Origin: Candidatus Bathyarchaeota archaeon
GTDB taxonomy: Archaea > Thermoproteota > Bathyarchaeia > TCS64
NCBI GenBank assembly: GCA_937877765.1
Contig: CALGBN010000327.1
Span: forward strand, 1 to 5,463
Direction: 5' to 3'
Length of the DNA stretch: 5,463 nt
The translations under genes were made by a program, and so were the position numbers. Each line of letters opens with the position of its first letter. The stretch's first letter is position 1. This document shows positions 1 through 5,394 of this stretch, piece by piece. The notes below the pieces were generated by a model. It saw only the letters and a program-made list of their open reading frames with translations, did no database searches and was not told where the DNA came from.

Positions 1-69
1 TTTCAAGCAGAAGACGGCATACGAGATGTAGAGAGGTCTCGTGGGCTCGGAGATGTGTATAAGAGACAG
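1..69 (+). other. Nextera P7 sequencing adapter (artefact, left end)
   Basis: This is not genomic DNA. After three T bases, 4-27 is the Illumina P7 flow-cell sequence, 28-35 is an 8-base index (GTAGAGAG, which I recall as Nextera index N707), and 36-69 is the Nextera read-2 linker ending in the 19-bp Tn5 mosaic end at 51-69. The same 69 bases appear reverse-complemented at the other end. Genomic sequence begins at 70. The block should be trimmed, and any open reading frame running into it is artificially extended. Confidence 0.98.
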
Positions 70-1572
70 ACTATAATCATGGAAAAGATCAGCCGTCAAC
101 AGACCCAAAGCACTGAACATACCAGGATTAGGTGGAACAAGCACCCTTTCTATCTCAAGCTCCTCTGCTAACGCACAGACATGCATTGGACCAGCGCCAC
201 CAAACGCAACCAAGGCAAAATCCCTTGGATCATAGCCGCGTTCAACTGAGACTATTCTGAGAATCTTGCTCATCATGCTATTTGCTATCCTGATGACGCT
301 AACAGCGGATTCCTCTTGGGCTATTCCCAGTTCATTACCTAATCGCTTGTAGGCGTCACCCGCTAAACCCGGGTGAATATCCATACCCCCATCCAGCAAG
401 TTACCGGGATTCAACCTACCTAATAAAAGATTAGCATCAGTAATAGTTGCCTCCGCGCCGCCTCTACCATAACAAGCTGGACCCGGAACCGCGCCAGCAC
501 TCATGGGACCAACCATCAAAGAACCATTAACCACCTTAGCGATGGTCCCACCCCCTGCGCTGCACTCAGCCAAGTCAATGAAGGGGAAACGCACAGGATA
601 ACCCGAACCCTTCACAAGCCTACCCATATGGATCTTACCCGCCACCTCATACTCGGGTACAACCTCGGGTATTTTCCCCCGTACTGTACCCGCCTTGGCG
701 GTGGTGCCCCCCATATCAAAACTTATTATATTTTTTACTCCAGTCTGTTCCCCTAGCCAAGCAGCCGCAATAACTCCAGCAGCAGGACCTGACTCCACAA
801 TCGTGGCAGGCTTTCTGCTTACTACATTGCTTTTTGCGAGACCTCCATTACTCTGCATAACATATAGCTGTGTCTTGAGTCCAAGGTATTCTAGATCTTC
901 TTCGAGTTGATTGATGTATTTATGGATAACAGGCATCAGTACCGCGTTCACAACGGCTGTGCTAAACCGCTCATACTCCCGGTACTCGTTACTGATCTCA
1001 TAACTAACCGTAACATAGACATCCAGACTTTCACTGATAGCCTGTTTAACCTGTTCTTCATGAACCATGTTCGCGTAGCTATTGATGAAACCCACAGCAA
1101 CAGACTCTACGCCATCCGTTGAGAGCCTGTTAATCACTGAGTCAAGCTCAGCACAGTTAATACCCTGCATAACCACGCCATCATGCCTTATCCGTTCATC
1201 AACCTCATACCGGTGCCGCCGCTTCACAAGCATCGGAGGACGCTCAAAAAACAGGTTATATACCTCGGCACGCCGCTGGCGCCCAATCTCAATAACATCC
1301 TTGAAGCCTTTAGTAGTCACAAGCCCAGTCCTAGGCAAATCAAGATCAACCTGACCAAACAAAGCATTCGTGGCAATCGTAGTAGCGTGCCCAATCATAC
1401 GCACAGAGTCGGCGCTATGAGCACCCAGAAACGCCTCAACAGCGTTCACAACGCCCTGCTCTGGGTTTTTTGGTACACTTGGTGTCTTGATGTTAATTAC
1501 TTCACCCGTCTCTTCGTCCAGTGCAACTAGGTCAGTGAATGTACCGCCTACGTCAACGCTAACCCTGTACAT
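70..1572 (-). CDS. hyuA: HyuA-type hydantoinase / 5-oxoprolinase ATPase subunit, 3' end missing
   Basis: I translated this frame by hand: 501 codons from ATG at 1572, open to the genomic edge at 70. Members of the HyuA/5-oxoprolinase family use ATP to open cyclic amides such as hydantoins or 5-oxoproline, usually with a HyuB partner. The N-terminal actin-like ATPase domain starts with DVGGTFTD (residues 7-14). Further family signatures are SNEYREYERFST (194-205), QSNGG (240-244), ESGPAAG (260-266), FDMGGTTAK (285-293), SAGGGT (338-343), VPGPACYGRGG (362-372) and FGGAGPMH (457-464). Full family members are about 650-700 residues, so roughly the last quarter lies off the contig, and hyuB would be expected beyond it. 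No Shine-Dalgarno precedes the ATG, but an AT-rich box sits about 28 bases upstream. The exact substrate cannot be told from sequence; acetone carboxylase-type relatives are an alternative. Confidence 0.93.
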
Positions 1573-1594
1573 GACATATAGAAAACAGTACAGG

Positions 1595-1604
1595 AATAAA
1601 AATT
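1595..1604 (-). promoter_or_regulatory. possible TATA box for hyuA
   Basis: On the minus strand this reads AATTTTTATT and lies 23-32 bases before the hyuA ATG. That is the spacing expected for an archaeal TATA box driving a leaderless transcript, and hyuA has no visible ribosome binding site. The same T-rich stretch, with further T runs to 1612, directly follows the regulator's stop codon and could instead act as a T-tract terminator for the upstream operon. Confidence 0.35.
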
Positions 1605-1612
1605 TGTGAAAA

Positions 1613-2065
1613 CTAGGACTTTACCTTGACGCCAGCCATCTTTATGGCTTCAAGCACAATATGGCTCTCCACCTTACCGATGCCCTTGATGGTATTGATC
1701 TCATCTAGCAGCTTCAACGCCGACTCACGACTACGACACATAGCCAAAACAAGCAACTCACAGTCACCACTGACACGCATAACCGTGTTCATCTCAGGGT
1801 ATTCTGCAATCTTTTCACCTATCTTACTGAGGTCTGCTCCCGCTCCTGCTGATATGCGTAGACATAGTGGATAGATGTTTATCTTATCAGGGTCCACAAT
1901 GGTTGTGTATCCCTTGATGACACCATTTTCCTCTAGTGCCTTTACTTTGGATGAGACGCTTACGTGGCTGATATCAAGCTGTTTAGCTATGTCTCTGTAG
2001 CTTTGCCGGCTGTCCGCTTGTAGAAGTTTGATTATCTCTTCATCAATATCCATCTTATCAGCCAT
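1613..2065 (-). CDS. Lrp/AsnC-family transcriptional regulator
   Basis: This 150-residue protein has the standard length and layout of the Lrp/AsnC (feast/famine) family. An N-terminal winged helix-turn-helix spans about residues 6-56, with family positions in LLQADSRQSYRDIAKQLDIS and KALEENGVIKGY. A C-terminal RAM ligand-binding domain covers about 65-143, with VSGDCELLVLAM and GIGKVESHIVLEAIK. Such proteins form dimers or larger assemblies and switch genes in response to amino acids or related small molecules. I prefer the ATG at 2065 because a GTGAT motif sits four bases before it. A GTG at 2074, overlapping the tusB stop, would add three residues. The gene follows the sulfur-relay genes with no room for a promoter, so it is probably their last cistron. 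Autoregulation of that operon, control of the adjacent hyuA, or both are inferences. Confidence 0.93.
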   Translation of the reverse strand: MADKMDIDEEIIKLLQADSRQSYRDIAKQLDISHVSVSSKVKALEENGVIKGYTTIVDPDKINIYPLCLRISAGAGADLSKIGEKIAEYPEMNTVMRVSGDCELLVLAMCRSRESALKLLDEINTIKGIGKVESHIVLEAIKMAGVKVKS

Positions 2066-2069
2066 ACTT

Positions 2070-2074
2070 ATCAC
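2070..2074 (-). promoter_or_regulatory. ribosome binding site of the Lrp-like gene
   Basis: GTGAT on the minus strand, four bases before the ATG at 2065, matches the right half of the archaeal AGGAGGTGATCC consensus. It overlaps the tusB stop codon and argues for the ATG over the GTG at 2074, which is part of the motif itself. Confidence 0.5.
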
Positions 2075-2349
2075 AGATTTACCACAGATTTACCGCTAAA
2101 CAAAAGATCAACAAGTTGATCCATATCTACTAGCTCAACCGTATCGAGCATCCTGTCGCTTAGACCCCGCTTCACGGCATCCCGCTTCACAGCATATACC
2201 TTGTGTGCAGCGAGCTTATTGTTTGCTTCTATTCGGTTGTTTGTGAATAGAACCGCGTCCTGCATCAGCAATAGCTCTGCATCCATCTTTAGGGCTCTTT
2301 CAAGCATCTTTTCATCCTTTGTATTCAATACAACTAATTTTGACACCAT
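2071..2349 (-). CDS. tusB: DsrH/TusB-like sulfur relay protein
   Basis: This 92-residue protein belongs to the DsrH/TusB family, the smallest member of the DsrEFH (TusBCD) complex that carries persulfide sulfur in the cytoplasm. It parallels E. coli TusB as I remember it: ELLLMQDAV resembles ELLLLQDGV, and KVYAVKRDAVKRGLSDR resembles the KVYAL...ARGL segment, followed by a VELVDMDQLVDL helix. Length is normal for the family (about 95). It contains no cysteine, so it is probably structural and not a sulfur carrier, unlike A. vinosum DsrH, which has one. The ATG at 2349 is chosen because AGGAGTGAT stands just before it; a GTG at 2355 would lie inside that ribosome binding site. It follows tusC by 8 bp and overlaps the region where the regulator gene begins. 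Confidence 0.85.
   Translation of the reverse strand: MVSKLVVLNTKDEKMLERALKMDAELLLMQDAVLFTNNRIEANNKLAAHKVYAVKRDAVKRGLSDRMLDTVELVDMDQLVDLLFSGKSVVNL
2072..2093. repeat. 11-bp perfect tandem repeat at the tusB/regulator junction
   Basis: Two adjacent copies of CACAGATTTAC (2072-2082 and 2083-2093) cover the last codons of tusB, its TGA stop, and the ribosome binding site of the regulator. The unit is not a multiple of three, so gain or loss of one copy would shift the tusB frame near its C-terminus and alter spacing to the regulator start. Confidence 0.85.
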
Positions 2350-2350
2350 T

Positions 2351-2359
2351 ATCACTCCT
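2351..2359 (-). promoter_or_regulatory. ribosome binding site of tusB
   Basis: AGGAGTGAT on the minus strand ends one base before the ATG at 2349, with its GGAG core eight to five bases upstream of it. It starts within the TAG stop of tusC, so the two genes are probably translationally coupled. It fixes the tusB start at 2349 instead of the GTG at 2355. Confidence 0.8.
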
Positions 2360-2693
2360 AATAGACGAGGCTAGCCTCAGCCTCCTCGATCAGCTCAAGT
2401 ATCTTATCCTCACCAACGGGTTCAACATCATCAACCAAGTCATCCTCATCAAACCCAGCCGTAACAAGAGCCGCTTCATCAACATACAACTCTATGTCGA
2501 GATCAGGAAGATCAGAAAGGAACTTTTTGGTAAGCGTCTGGTCTACGTTGTTGAGTGCACCGAGGACTCCTTTTCCGGTCCAGAGTATCCTTACCTCGTG
2601 GTCCCATAACCCGGCGGCTGTACGAAGCGCCTCATAATAGTTGAGATTAGTAAAGGGGGCTGACTTTATGACGATTAATACCTGTTTCTCCAA
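2358..2693 (-). CDS. tusC: DsrF/TusC-like sulfur relay protein
   Basis: This 111-residue DsrE/F-fold protein occupies the DsrF/TusC place between DsrE and DsrH homologues. It opens with the beta strand QVLIVIKSAPF, then YYEALRTAAGLWDHEVRILWTGKGVLGALNN, which matches the family pattern of a short strand, an EALR helix and a DGV-like turn. The C-terminal part is very acidic (DEDDLVDDVEP near residues 82-91). It has no cysteine, as expected for a structural subunit of the DsrEFH hexamer. The start codon is TTG at 2693, directly abutting the TAA stop of dsrE; no ATG or GTG is available before the first strand and no good Shine-Dalgarno is visible, so expression probably relies on coupling to dsrE. 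Assignment to TusC instead of another DsrE-fold protein rests partly on gene order. Confidence 0.82.
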   Translation of the reverse strand: MEKQVLIVIKSAPFTNLNYYEALRTAAGLWDHEVRILWTGKGVLGALNNVDQTLTKKFLSDLPDLDIELYVDEAALVTAGFDEDDLVDDVEPVGEDKILELIEEAEASLVY

Positions 2694-3059
2694 TTATCTC
2701 GCCCCCGCCATACTCAACACCACATCTGCCTCCGCAAGCATCTCACCGAGATCAAAGATACCTCCGATGTCAACACCAGTTGGAAGCATCTCCTCCTGAA
2801 CGCCTCTGAGCTCCATACAAACCCTGCAACCACTTATGGTGGCTCCAAGCTCAATAAGCGCCTTAAACTTGTCACTGGCGCTGTCCATATGGAAAGGCTC
2901 ACCACTCTGGGAATTCAAAGGACCATAAACCCCGTCCATCATCAGGTACATATCAACCATGTGCCCTTTCTCAAGAGCAGATTTACTGATCTCAAGCGCC
3001 TCATCAAGAACATCGTTCTGGAATGGAGACTCACAGAGGAGTATCATTAAACGTCCCAT
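2694..3059 (-). CDS. dsrE: DsrE/TusD-like sulfur carrier protein
   Basis: This 121-residue protein is the probable catalytic sulfur-carrying member of the DsrEFH/TusBCD set. The N-terminus is a Rossmann-like strand (MILLCESPFQND), followed by an EALEISKSALEKGHMVDMYLMMDGVY segment typical of DsrE proteins. The key site is GCRVCMELRG (residues 77-86). Cys78 is eight residues before the RG glycine, the same spacing as the active Cys of E. coli TusD, and Cys81 makes a CxxC pair. The protein would receive sulfane sulfur from TusA or DsrE2 and pass it on. A good AGGTGA ribosome binding site precedes the ATG at 3059 and overlaps the stop of dsrE2. The CxxC instead of a lone cysteine is common in DsrE relatives outside the classical TusD group, so a paralogue with a different partner is possible. 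Confidence 0.87.
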   Translation of the reverse strand: MGRLMILLCESPFQNDVLDEALEISKSALEKGHMVDMYLMMDGVYGPLNSQSGEPFHMDSASDKFKALIELGATISGCRVCMELRGVQEEMLPTGVDIGGIFDLGEMLAEADVVLSMAGAR

Positions 3060-3063
3060 AACT

Positions 3064-3069
3064 TCACCT
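3064..3069 (-). promoter_or_regulatory. ribosome binding site of dsrE
   Basis: AGGTGA on the minus strand ends four bases before the ATG at 3059 and shares two bases with the dsrE2 TAG stop, an arrangement typical of tight translational coupling. Confidence 0.75.
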
Positions 3070-3490
3070 AGATGAACATTTGGACGTCTGCGTCCATTGC
3101 AATGTCAAGGAACGTGGCTGCGCCGACGATCTCATCAACCTCAGGGATTAACTCATCCTTAGATATACCCATAATCTCCATAGTGGTACTACAAGCATAG
3201 ATCTTCACATTCTCTGTGTCTCTGCACATCTCTAACATCTCTTTTAGTGTGGGAACTCCAACATCCTTGATCTTACCCTTCATCATTCCAGTGCCTAAAC
3301 TCATGATCCCCGGTAACTTGGCTTTCTCCAAACCACCCTTCTTTATCGCATCCATACCCCAGAACGTAAAGAAGAGAGAAACCTCAGCATCCATTGCACC
3401 ACCTGTGCTAGCTAGTATGAAAACAGGGTATAGTTTATCCAACGAACCACTGTGGACAACAAACGCCATTTTTCTTTTTTTCTCACTCAT
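3068..3490 (-). CDS. dsrE2: DsrE2-like (DsrE/DsrF/DrsH-like) sulfur transfer protein
   Basis: This 140-residue protein resembles the DsrE2 family, which sits beside tusA in many sulfur-metabolising bacteria and archaea and is thought to hand sulfane sulfur to or from TusA. A short basic start (SEKKRK) leads into MAFVVHSGSLDKLYPVFILASTGGAMDAEVSLFFTFWGMDAI in two halves: a first strand and a glycine-rich hydrophobic region (about residues 22-45) that in some relatives is predicted to be membrane-associated. The likely active cysteine is Cys100 in YACSTTMEIMGI (98-109); Cys89 is a second candidate partner. The C-terminus ends VGAATFLDIAMDADVQMFI with a DADVQ segment common in the family. Start ATG 3490 follows an AGGGTG site by six bases and lies three bases after the tusA stop. 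It is clearly a different subfamily from the DsrE gene that follows. Confidence 0.85.
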   Translation of the reverse strand: MSEKKRKMAFVVHSGSLDKLYPVFILASTGGAMDAEVSLFFTFWGMDAIKKGGLEKAKLPGIMSLGTGMMKGKIKDVGVPTLKEMLEMCRDTENVKIYACSTTMEIMGISKDELIPEVDEIVGAATFLDIAMDADVQMFI

Positions 3491-3493
3491 CTT

Positions 3494-3721
3494 TTACACC
3501 CTAATAATGTATGTGAATGTGCCGTCGCCCTCGTTTGTCTCTAGGACTTTGGCTCCAGTTTTGTTCGCCCAGGCTGGAATGTCTCTTTTACTGCCTGGGT
3601 CTGTTGCTACGATTTTGATTATCTGTCCTTCTGTCATCGTTTTTGTTGCTTTTTTGAGTTTGACGATGGGCATTGGACAGTACAAGCCTTTTGCGTCTAT
3701 CTCGACGTCTACATTAACCAT
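3494..3721 (-). CDS. tusA: TusA-family sulfurtransferase
   Basis: This 75-residue protein has the full TusA/SirA-like fold and normal length. The hallmark is DAKGLYCPMPIVKLKKA (residues 9-25), with the persulfide-forming Cys15 in the CPxP motif, followed by the strand GQIIKIVATDPGS and the DIPAWANKTG helix (48-56) that are conserved in TusA. TusA accepts sulfur from cysteine desulfurase or rhodanese and distributes it to DsrE-type partners, for tRNA thiolation, cofactor synthesis or sulfur oxidation. It is the first gene of the five-gene relay cluster. The ATG at 3721 has no Shine-Dalgarno, but a strong TATA-like box lies about 33 bases upstream, so the transcript probably has only a few untranslated bases. 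An inverted repeat surrounds that promoter. Confidence 0.95.
   Translation of the reverse strand: MVNVDVEIDAKGLYCPMPIVKLKKATKTMTEGQIIKIVATDPGSKRDIPAWANKTGAKVLETNEGDGTFTYIIRV
3497..3502 (-). promoter_or_regulatory. ribosome binding site of dsrE2
   Basis: AGGGTG on the minus strand, six bases before the ATG at 3490, is encoded within the last codons of tusA. It is weaker than the other sites in the cluster but in the right place. Confidence 0.5.
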
Positions 3722-3727
3722 GGTATT

Positions 3728-3766
3728 CCAAATGGTAACGATATTCGACTATATTTAACCATTTGG
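3728..3766. promoter_or_regulatory. inverted repeat flanking the tus promoter, candidate operator
   Basis: CCAAATGGT (3728-3736) and ACCATTTGG (3758-3766) are perfect 9-bp reverse complements separated by 21 bp; allowing one bulged base the match extends two bases inward. The arm centres are 30 bp apart, about three helical turns, so both would face the same side of DNA. The TATA box lies between them and overlaps the right arm at its edge. The site fills the gap between the Nudix stop and tusA. A dimeric repressor or activator is likely, and the Lrp-like protein at the end of the operon is the obvious but unproven candidate. Confidence 0.6.
3750..3758 (-). promoter_or_regulatory. TATA box of the tus operon
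   Basis: TTAAATATA on the minus strand matches the archaeal TATA consensus. Its centre is 33 bases before the tusA ATG; with the usual 25-27 base spacing, transcription would begin about 6-8 bases before the ATG, giving a near-leaderless mRNA, consistent with the absence of a Shine-Dalgarno there. Confidence 0.6.
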
Positions 3767-4201
3767 TTAGATGAGGTTATTCTCTTTTAGAACCCGGTCA
3801 ATAAAACGACGGGTACTAGGCATAATATCAATGCTGTCAAGCTCATCAAAAGCCACCCAACGAGCATCAGGAGCATCACTACTGGCATGAACCTCCCCCG
3901 AAACATACCTGCAAAGATACTCAAACAAGATATAGTGATAATGAACACGTCCATCATCATCCTTATTGACGGCATCAAAAACAGTAATCAGCTTAACTGG
4001 CTCGATACGGACATTTGTCTCCTCAAAAACCTCACGCTTAATCGCCTCATCTAGAGTCTCACCAACCTCAACAACCCCACCGGGAATCCCCCACTTACCA
4101 AAACTAGGAGGCTTACCACGCACAGCAAGCAACACTTTGCCCTCATGTATGGTGATCGCTGCTACGCCGGGAAGAGGCTGAGATGGGTACTCTCGACTCA
4201 T
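3767..4201 (-). CDS. Nudix hydrolase
   Basis: This 144-residue protein has the complete Nudix fold and normal length. The Nudix box starts at Gly42: five residues, Glu48, seven residues, then REVFEETNV (56-64). The metal-binding REVFEE residues are intact; only the second-last position is Asn instead of Gly, a frequent variant. It would hydrolyse a nucleoside diphosphate linked to another group, with Mg2+. The substrate is not readable from sequence; GKWGIPGGVVEVGET upstream of the box, and a similar overall layout, occur in ADP-ribose pyrophosphatase-like and MutT-like members alike. It begins 9 bp after the korC stop, with only a weak ribosome binding site, and is probably the last gene of the kor operon. 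Clearing ADP-ribose or damaged nucleotides is a generic guess and not linked to the Kor reaction by anything visible. Confidence 0.93.
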   Translation of the reverse strand: MSREYPSQPLPGVAAITIHEGKVLLAVRGKPPSFGKWGIPGGVVEVGETLDEAIKREVFEETNVRIEPVKLITVFDAVNKDDDGRVHYHYILFEYLCRYVSGEVHASSDAPDARWVAFDELDSIDIMPSTRRFIDRVLKENNLI

Positions 4202-4210
4202 GGTGTGTCC

Positions 4211-4738
4211 CTAGACTGATTCGTTGCCTTGTTGGAGTGCCTTGAGGTTAATATCCCTCATGGACTCACGCATATAGGTATTCACAGCATCCTTCAAGAG
4301 ATCCAAGCTCACCATCTCGGAGCGCTTTGAGAGTGCTCCAAGCATCACCATGTTGGCGACAATCTGGTTACCAAGCTTGACTGCTATATCCCTTGCAGGA
4401 ATCTGGATGATCTCCACATCGTCACGGATATTATCGGCTCGCTCATAGACATGGGTATCAACGATAATCAGTGAATCTTTCTTCGCCATGGGCATATACT
4501 TCTTGAAAGCCGGAAGACTCAGACACAATAGTATATCGCTTGCCTCAAACTGAAGATCATTGATCACATGATCCGCAGCCATAATCTGACTCATACAGGC
4601 ACCGCCACGAGCCGAGGCGCCATAGCTTCTACTGAACATGATCTCGTAGTCTTTCATGAAGAGGGCTCTGCTCAGGAACTCACCTGATGCGATGACTCCC
4701 TGTCCACCTGTTCCACTGATCAGTATATTTTGCTGCAT
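4211..4738 (-). CDS. korC: 2-oxoacid:ferredoxin oxidoreductase, gamma subunit (KorC type)
   Basis: This 175-residue protein is a complete gamma subunit (pyruvate ferredoxin/flavodoxin oxidoreductase gamma domain) of normal length. Diagnostic segments are ISGTGGQGVIASGE (7-20), SRSYGASARGGACMSQI (36-52) and GNQIVANMVMLGAL (123-136). With the alpha and beta subunits it converts 2-oxoglutarate (or a related 2-oxoacid) and CoA to acyl-CoA and CO2 while reducing ferredoxin, a reaction that can also run in reverse in autotrophs. The gamma domain helps bind CoA and shape the complex. Its ATG shares one base with the korB stop (TAATG) and has a strong GAGGTGA site, so the two are translationally coupled. 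Substrate choice for 2-oxoglutarate rests mainly on similarity to archaeal KorC and its partner KorB; 2-oxoisovalerate is an alternative. Confidence 0.93.
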   Translation of the reverse strand: MQQNILISGTGGQGVIASGEFLSRALFMKDYEIMFSRSYGASARGGACMSQIMAADHVINDLQFEASDILLCLSLPAFKKYMPMAKKDSLIIVDTHVYERADNIRDDVEIIQIPARDIAVKLGNQIVANMVMLGALSKRSEMVSLDLLKDAVNTYMRESMRDINLKALQQGNESV

Positions 4739-5394
4739 TATTGCTCACCTCGCGCCTTGCGGATTATCTCCTGCAGGCTCTCTGTTAGCTCCGGACGCTC
4801 ATATTTCTCAAAGAGACCCAACTCGATCTTCTTCTCCATGTGATCAGCCACATACTTGACCTCACCGAGAGCCTCAAGCTTCGCCCTCAACGCATCAGTA
4901 TCCGGGTTATCAACCCGTACAACCTGACCAAAACCCATATGATCAACGATCTTCGCAGAACCAAAACCATTTACTGCATCAAGTGTCTTCTTGGGGTCAG
5001 ACGCTGGAACCGCGTACAAGTATCCACCCTTGGATCCCCGGTTCCTGTTGTATGTGCTCTCCATAAACATATCCAGTATCCTCGGAGGCAGGCTATCCAG
5101 TGGTCCACGGAGGTTGAATATCCTGCGCTGCTGGGTTGGACACTGGCTCAATACTTCGATGAAGCTGAAGCCCTTATGCTGTAGCGCCTCCTTGATGGCG
5201 TTTGTCAACTCAATTACATGGTATGTGCTCCACTTAGCCACATAACTAGCACCAGCAGCCTTCACAAGCTGAGTAATATCGAATGGGAACTCTGGATTAC
5301 CATAGGGGCTTGTGACTGTGGTCTCACCGTGCATCGTTGTGGGTGCGATCTGTCCACCTGTCATGGCATAGCTCATGTTGTTGACCAGTATCAC
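4738..5394 (-). CDS. korB: 2-oxoacid:ferredoxin oxidoreductase, beta subunit (KorB type), 5' end missing
   Basis: Only the C-terminal 218 residues are present; genomic sequence starts at 5394. The gene has no visible start: an apparent ATG at 5409 and the next four codons (MYKRQ) are translated adapter. The beta subunit holds thiamine diphosphate. The fragment begins inside the cofactor motif: NN (5-6), then SYAMTGGQIAPTT (8-20), which is typical of KorB; the preceding GDGD half is off the contig. A CPTQQRR segment (85-91) corresponds to the CPT region of archaeal KorB, and the end (KIELGLFEKYERPELTESL) resembles the usual family C-terminus. Between them lie about 95 residues where, from memory, methanogen KorB has about 35-40, so this protein seems to carry an extra segment near 117-187. 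It is followed by korC with a one-base overlap; korA is expected upstream. Confidence 0.92.
   Translation of the reverse strand: MILVNNMSYAMTGGQIAPTTMHGETTVTSPYGNPEFPFDITQLVKAAGASYVAKWSTYHVIELTNAIKEALQHKGFSFIEVLSQCPTQQRRIFNLRGPLDSLPPRILDMFMESTYNRNRGSKGGYLYAVPASDPKKTLDAVNGFGSAKIVDHMGFGQVVRVDNPDTDALRAKLEALGEVKYVADHMEKKIELGLFEKYERPELTESLQEIIRKARGEQ
4745..4751 (-). promoter_or_regulatory. ribosome binding site of korC
   Basis: GAGGTGA on the minus strand, six bases before the ATG at 4738, is the best Shine-Dalgarno match in the window. It lies within the last codons of korB. Confidence 0.8.

Noticed and set aside
695..1530. Overlapping plus-strand frames at 695-910, 907-1122, 1082-1354 and 1183-1530
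   Set aside because: All are antisense shadows of hyuA, whose minus-strand translation has every family motif without interruption.
3216..3758. 180-residue plus-strand open frame
   Set aside because: It is antisense to dsrE2 and tusA, both of which carry clear family motifs; the frame has no recognisable motif or ribosome binding site.
3728..3766. Inverted repeat read as a terminator hairpin for the kor operon
   Set aside because: No T-tract follows the second arm, the 21-base loop is long, and a TATA box lies inside; operator is the better reading, though a dual role is not excluded.
3787..3978. Small hydrophobic minus-strand frame, like a membrane microprotein
   Set aside because: It lies wholly inside the Nudix gene in another frame, has no ribosome binding site, and its hydrophobicity is a by-product of frame-shifted codons.
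4840..5245. Plus-strand frames opposite korB
   Set aside because: They are shadows of the korB fragment and show no motif.
70..5394. CRISPR array, tRNA, rRNA, prophage or defence genes
   Set aside because: I saw no spaced direct repeats, cloverleaf sequences, integrase, toxin or nuclease genes; the genomic part is filled with metabolic, sulfur-transfer and regulatory genes.
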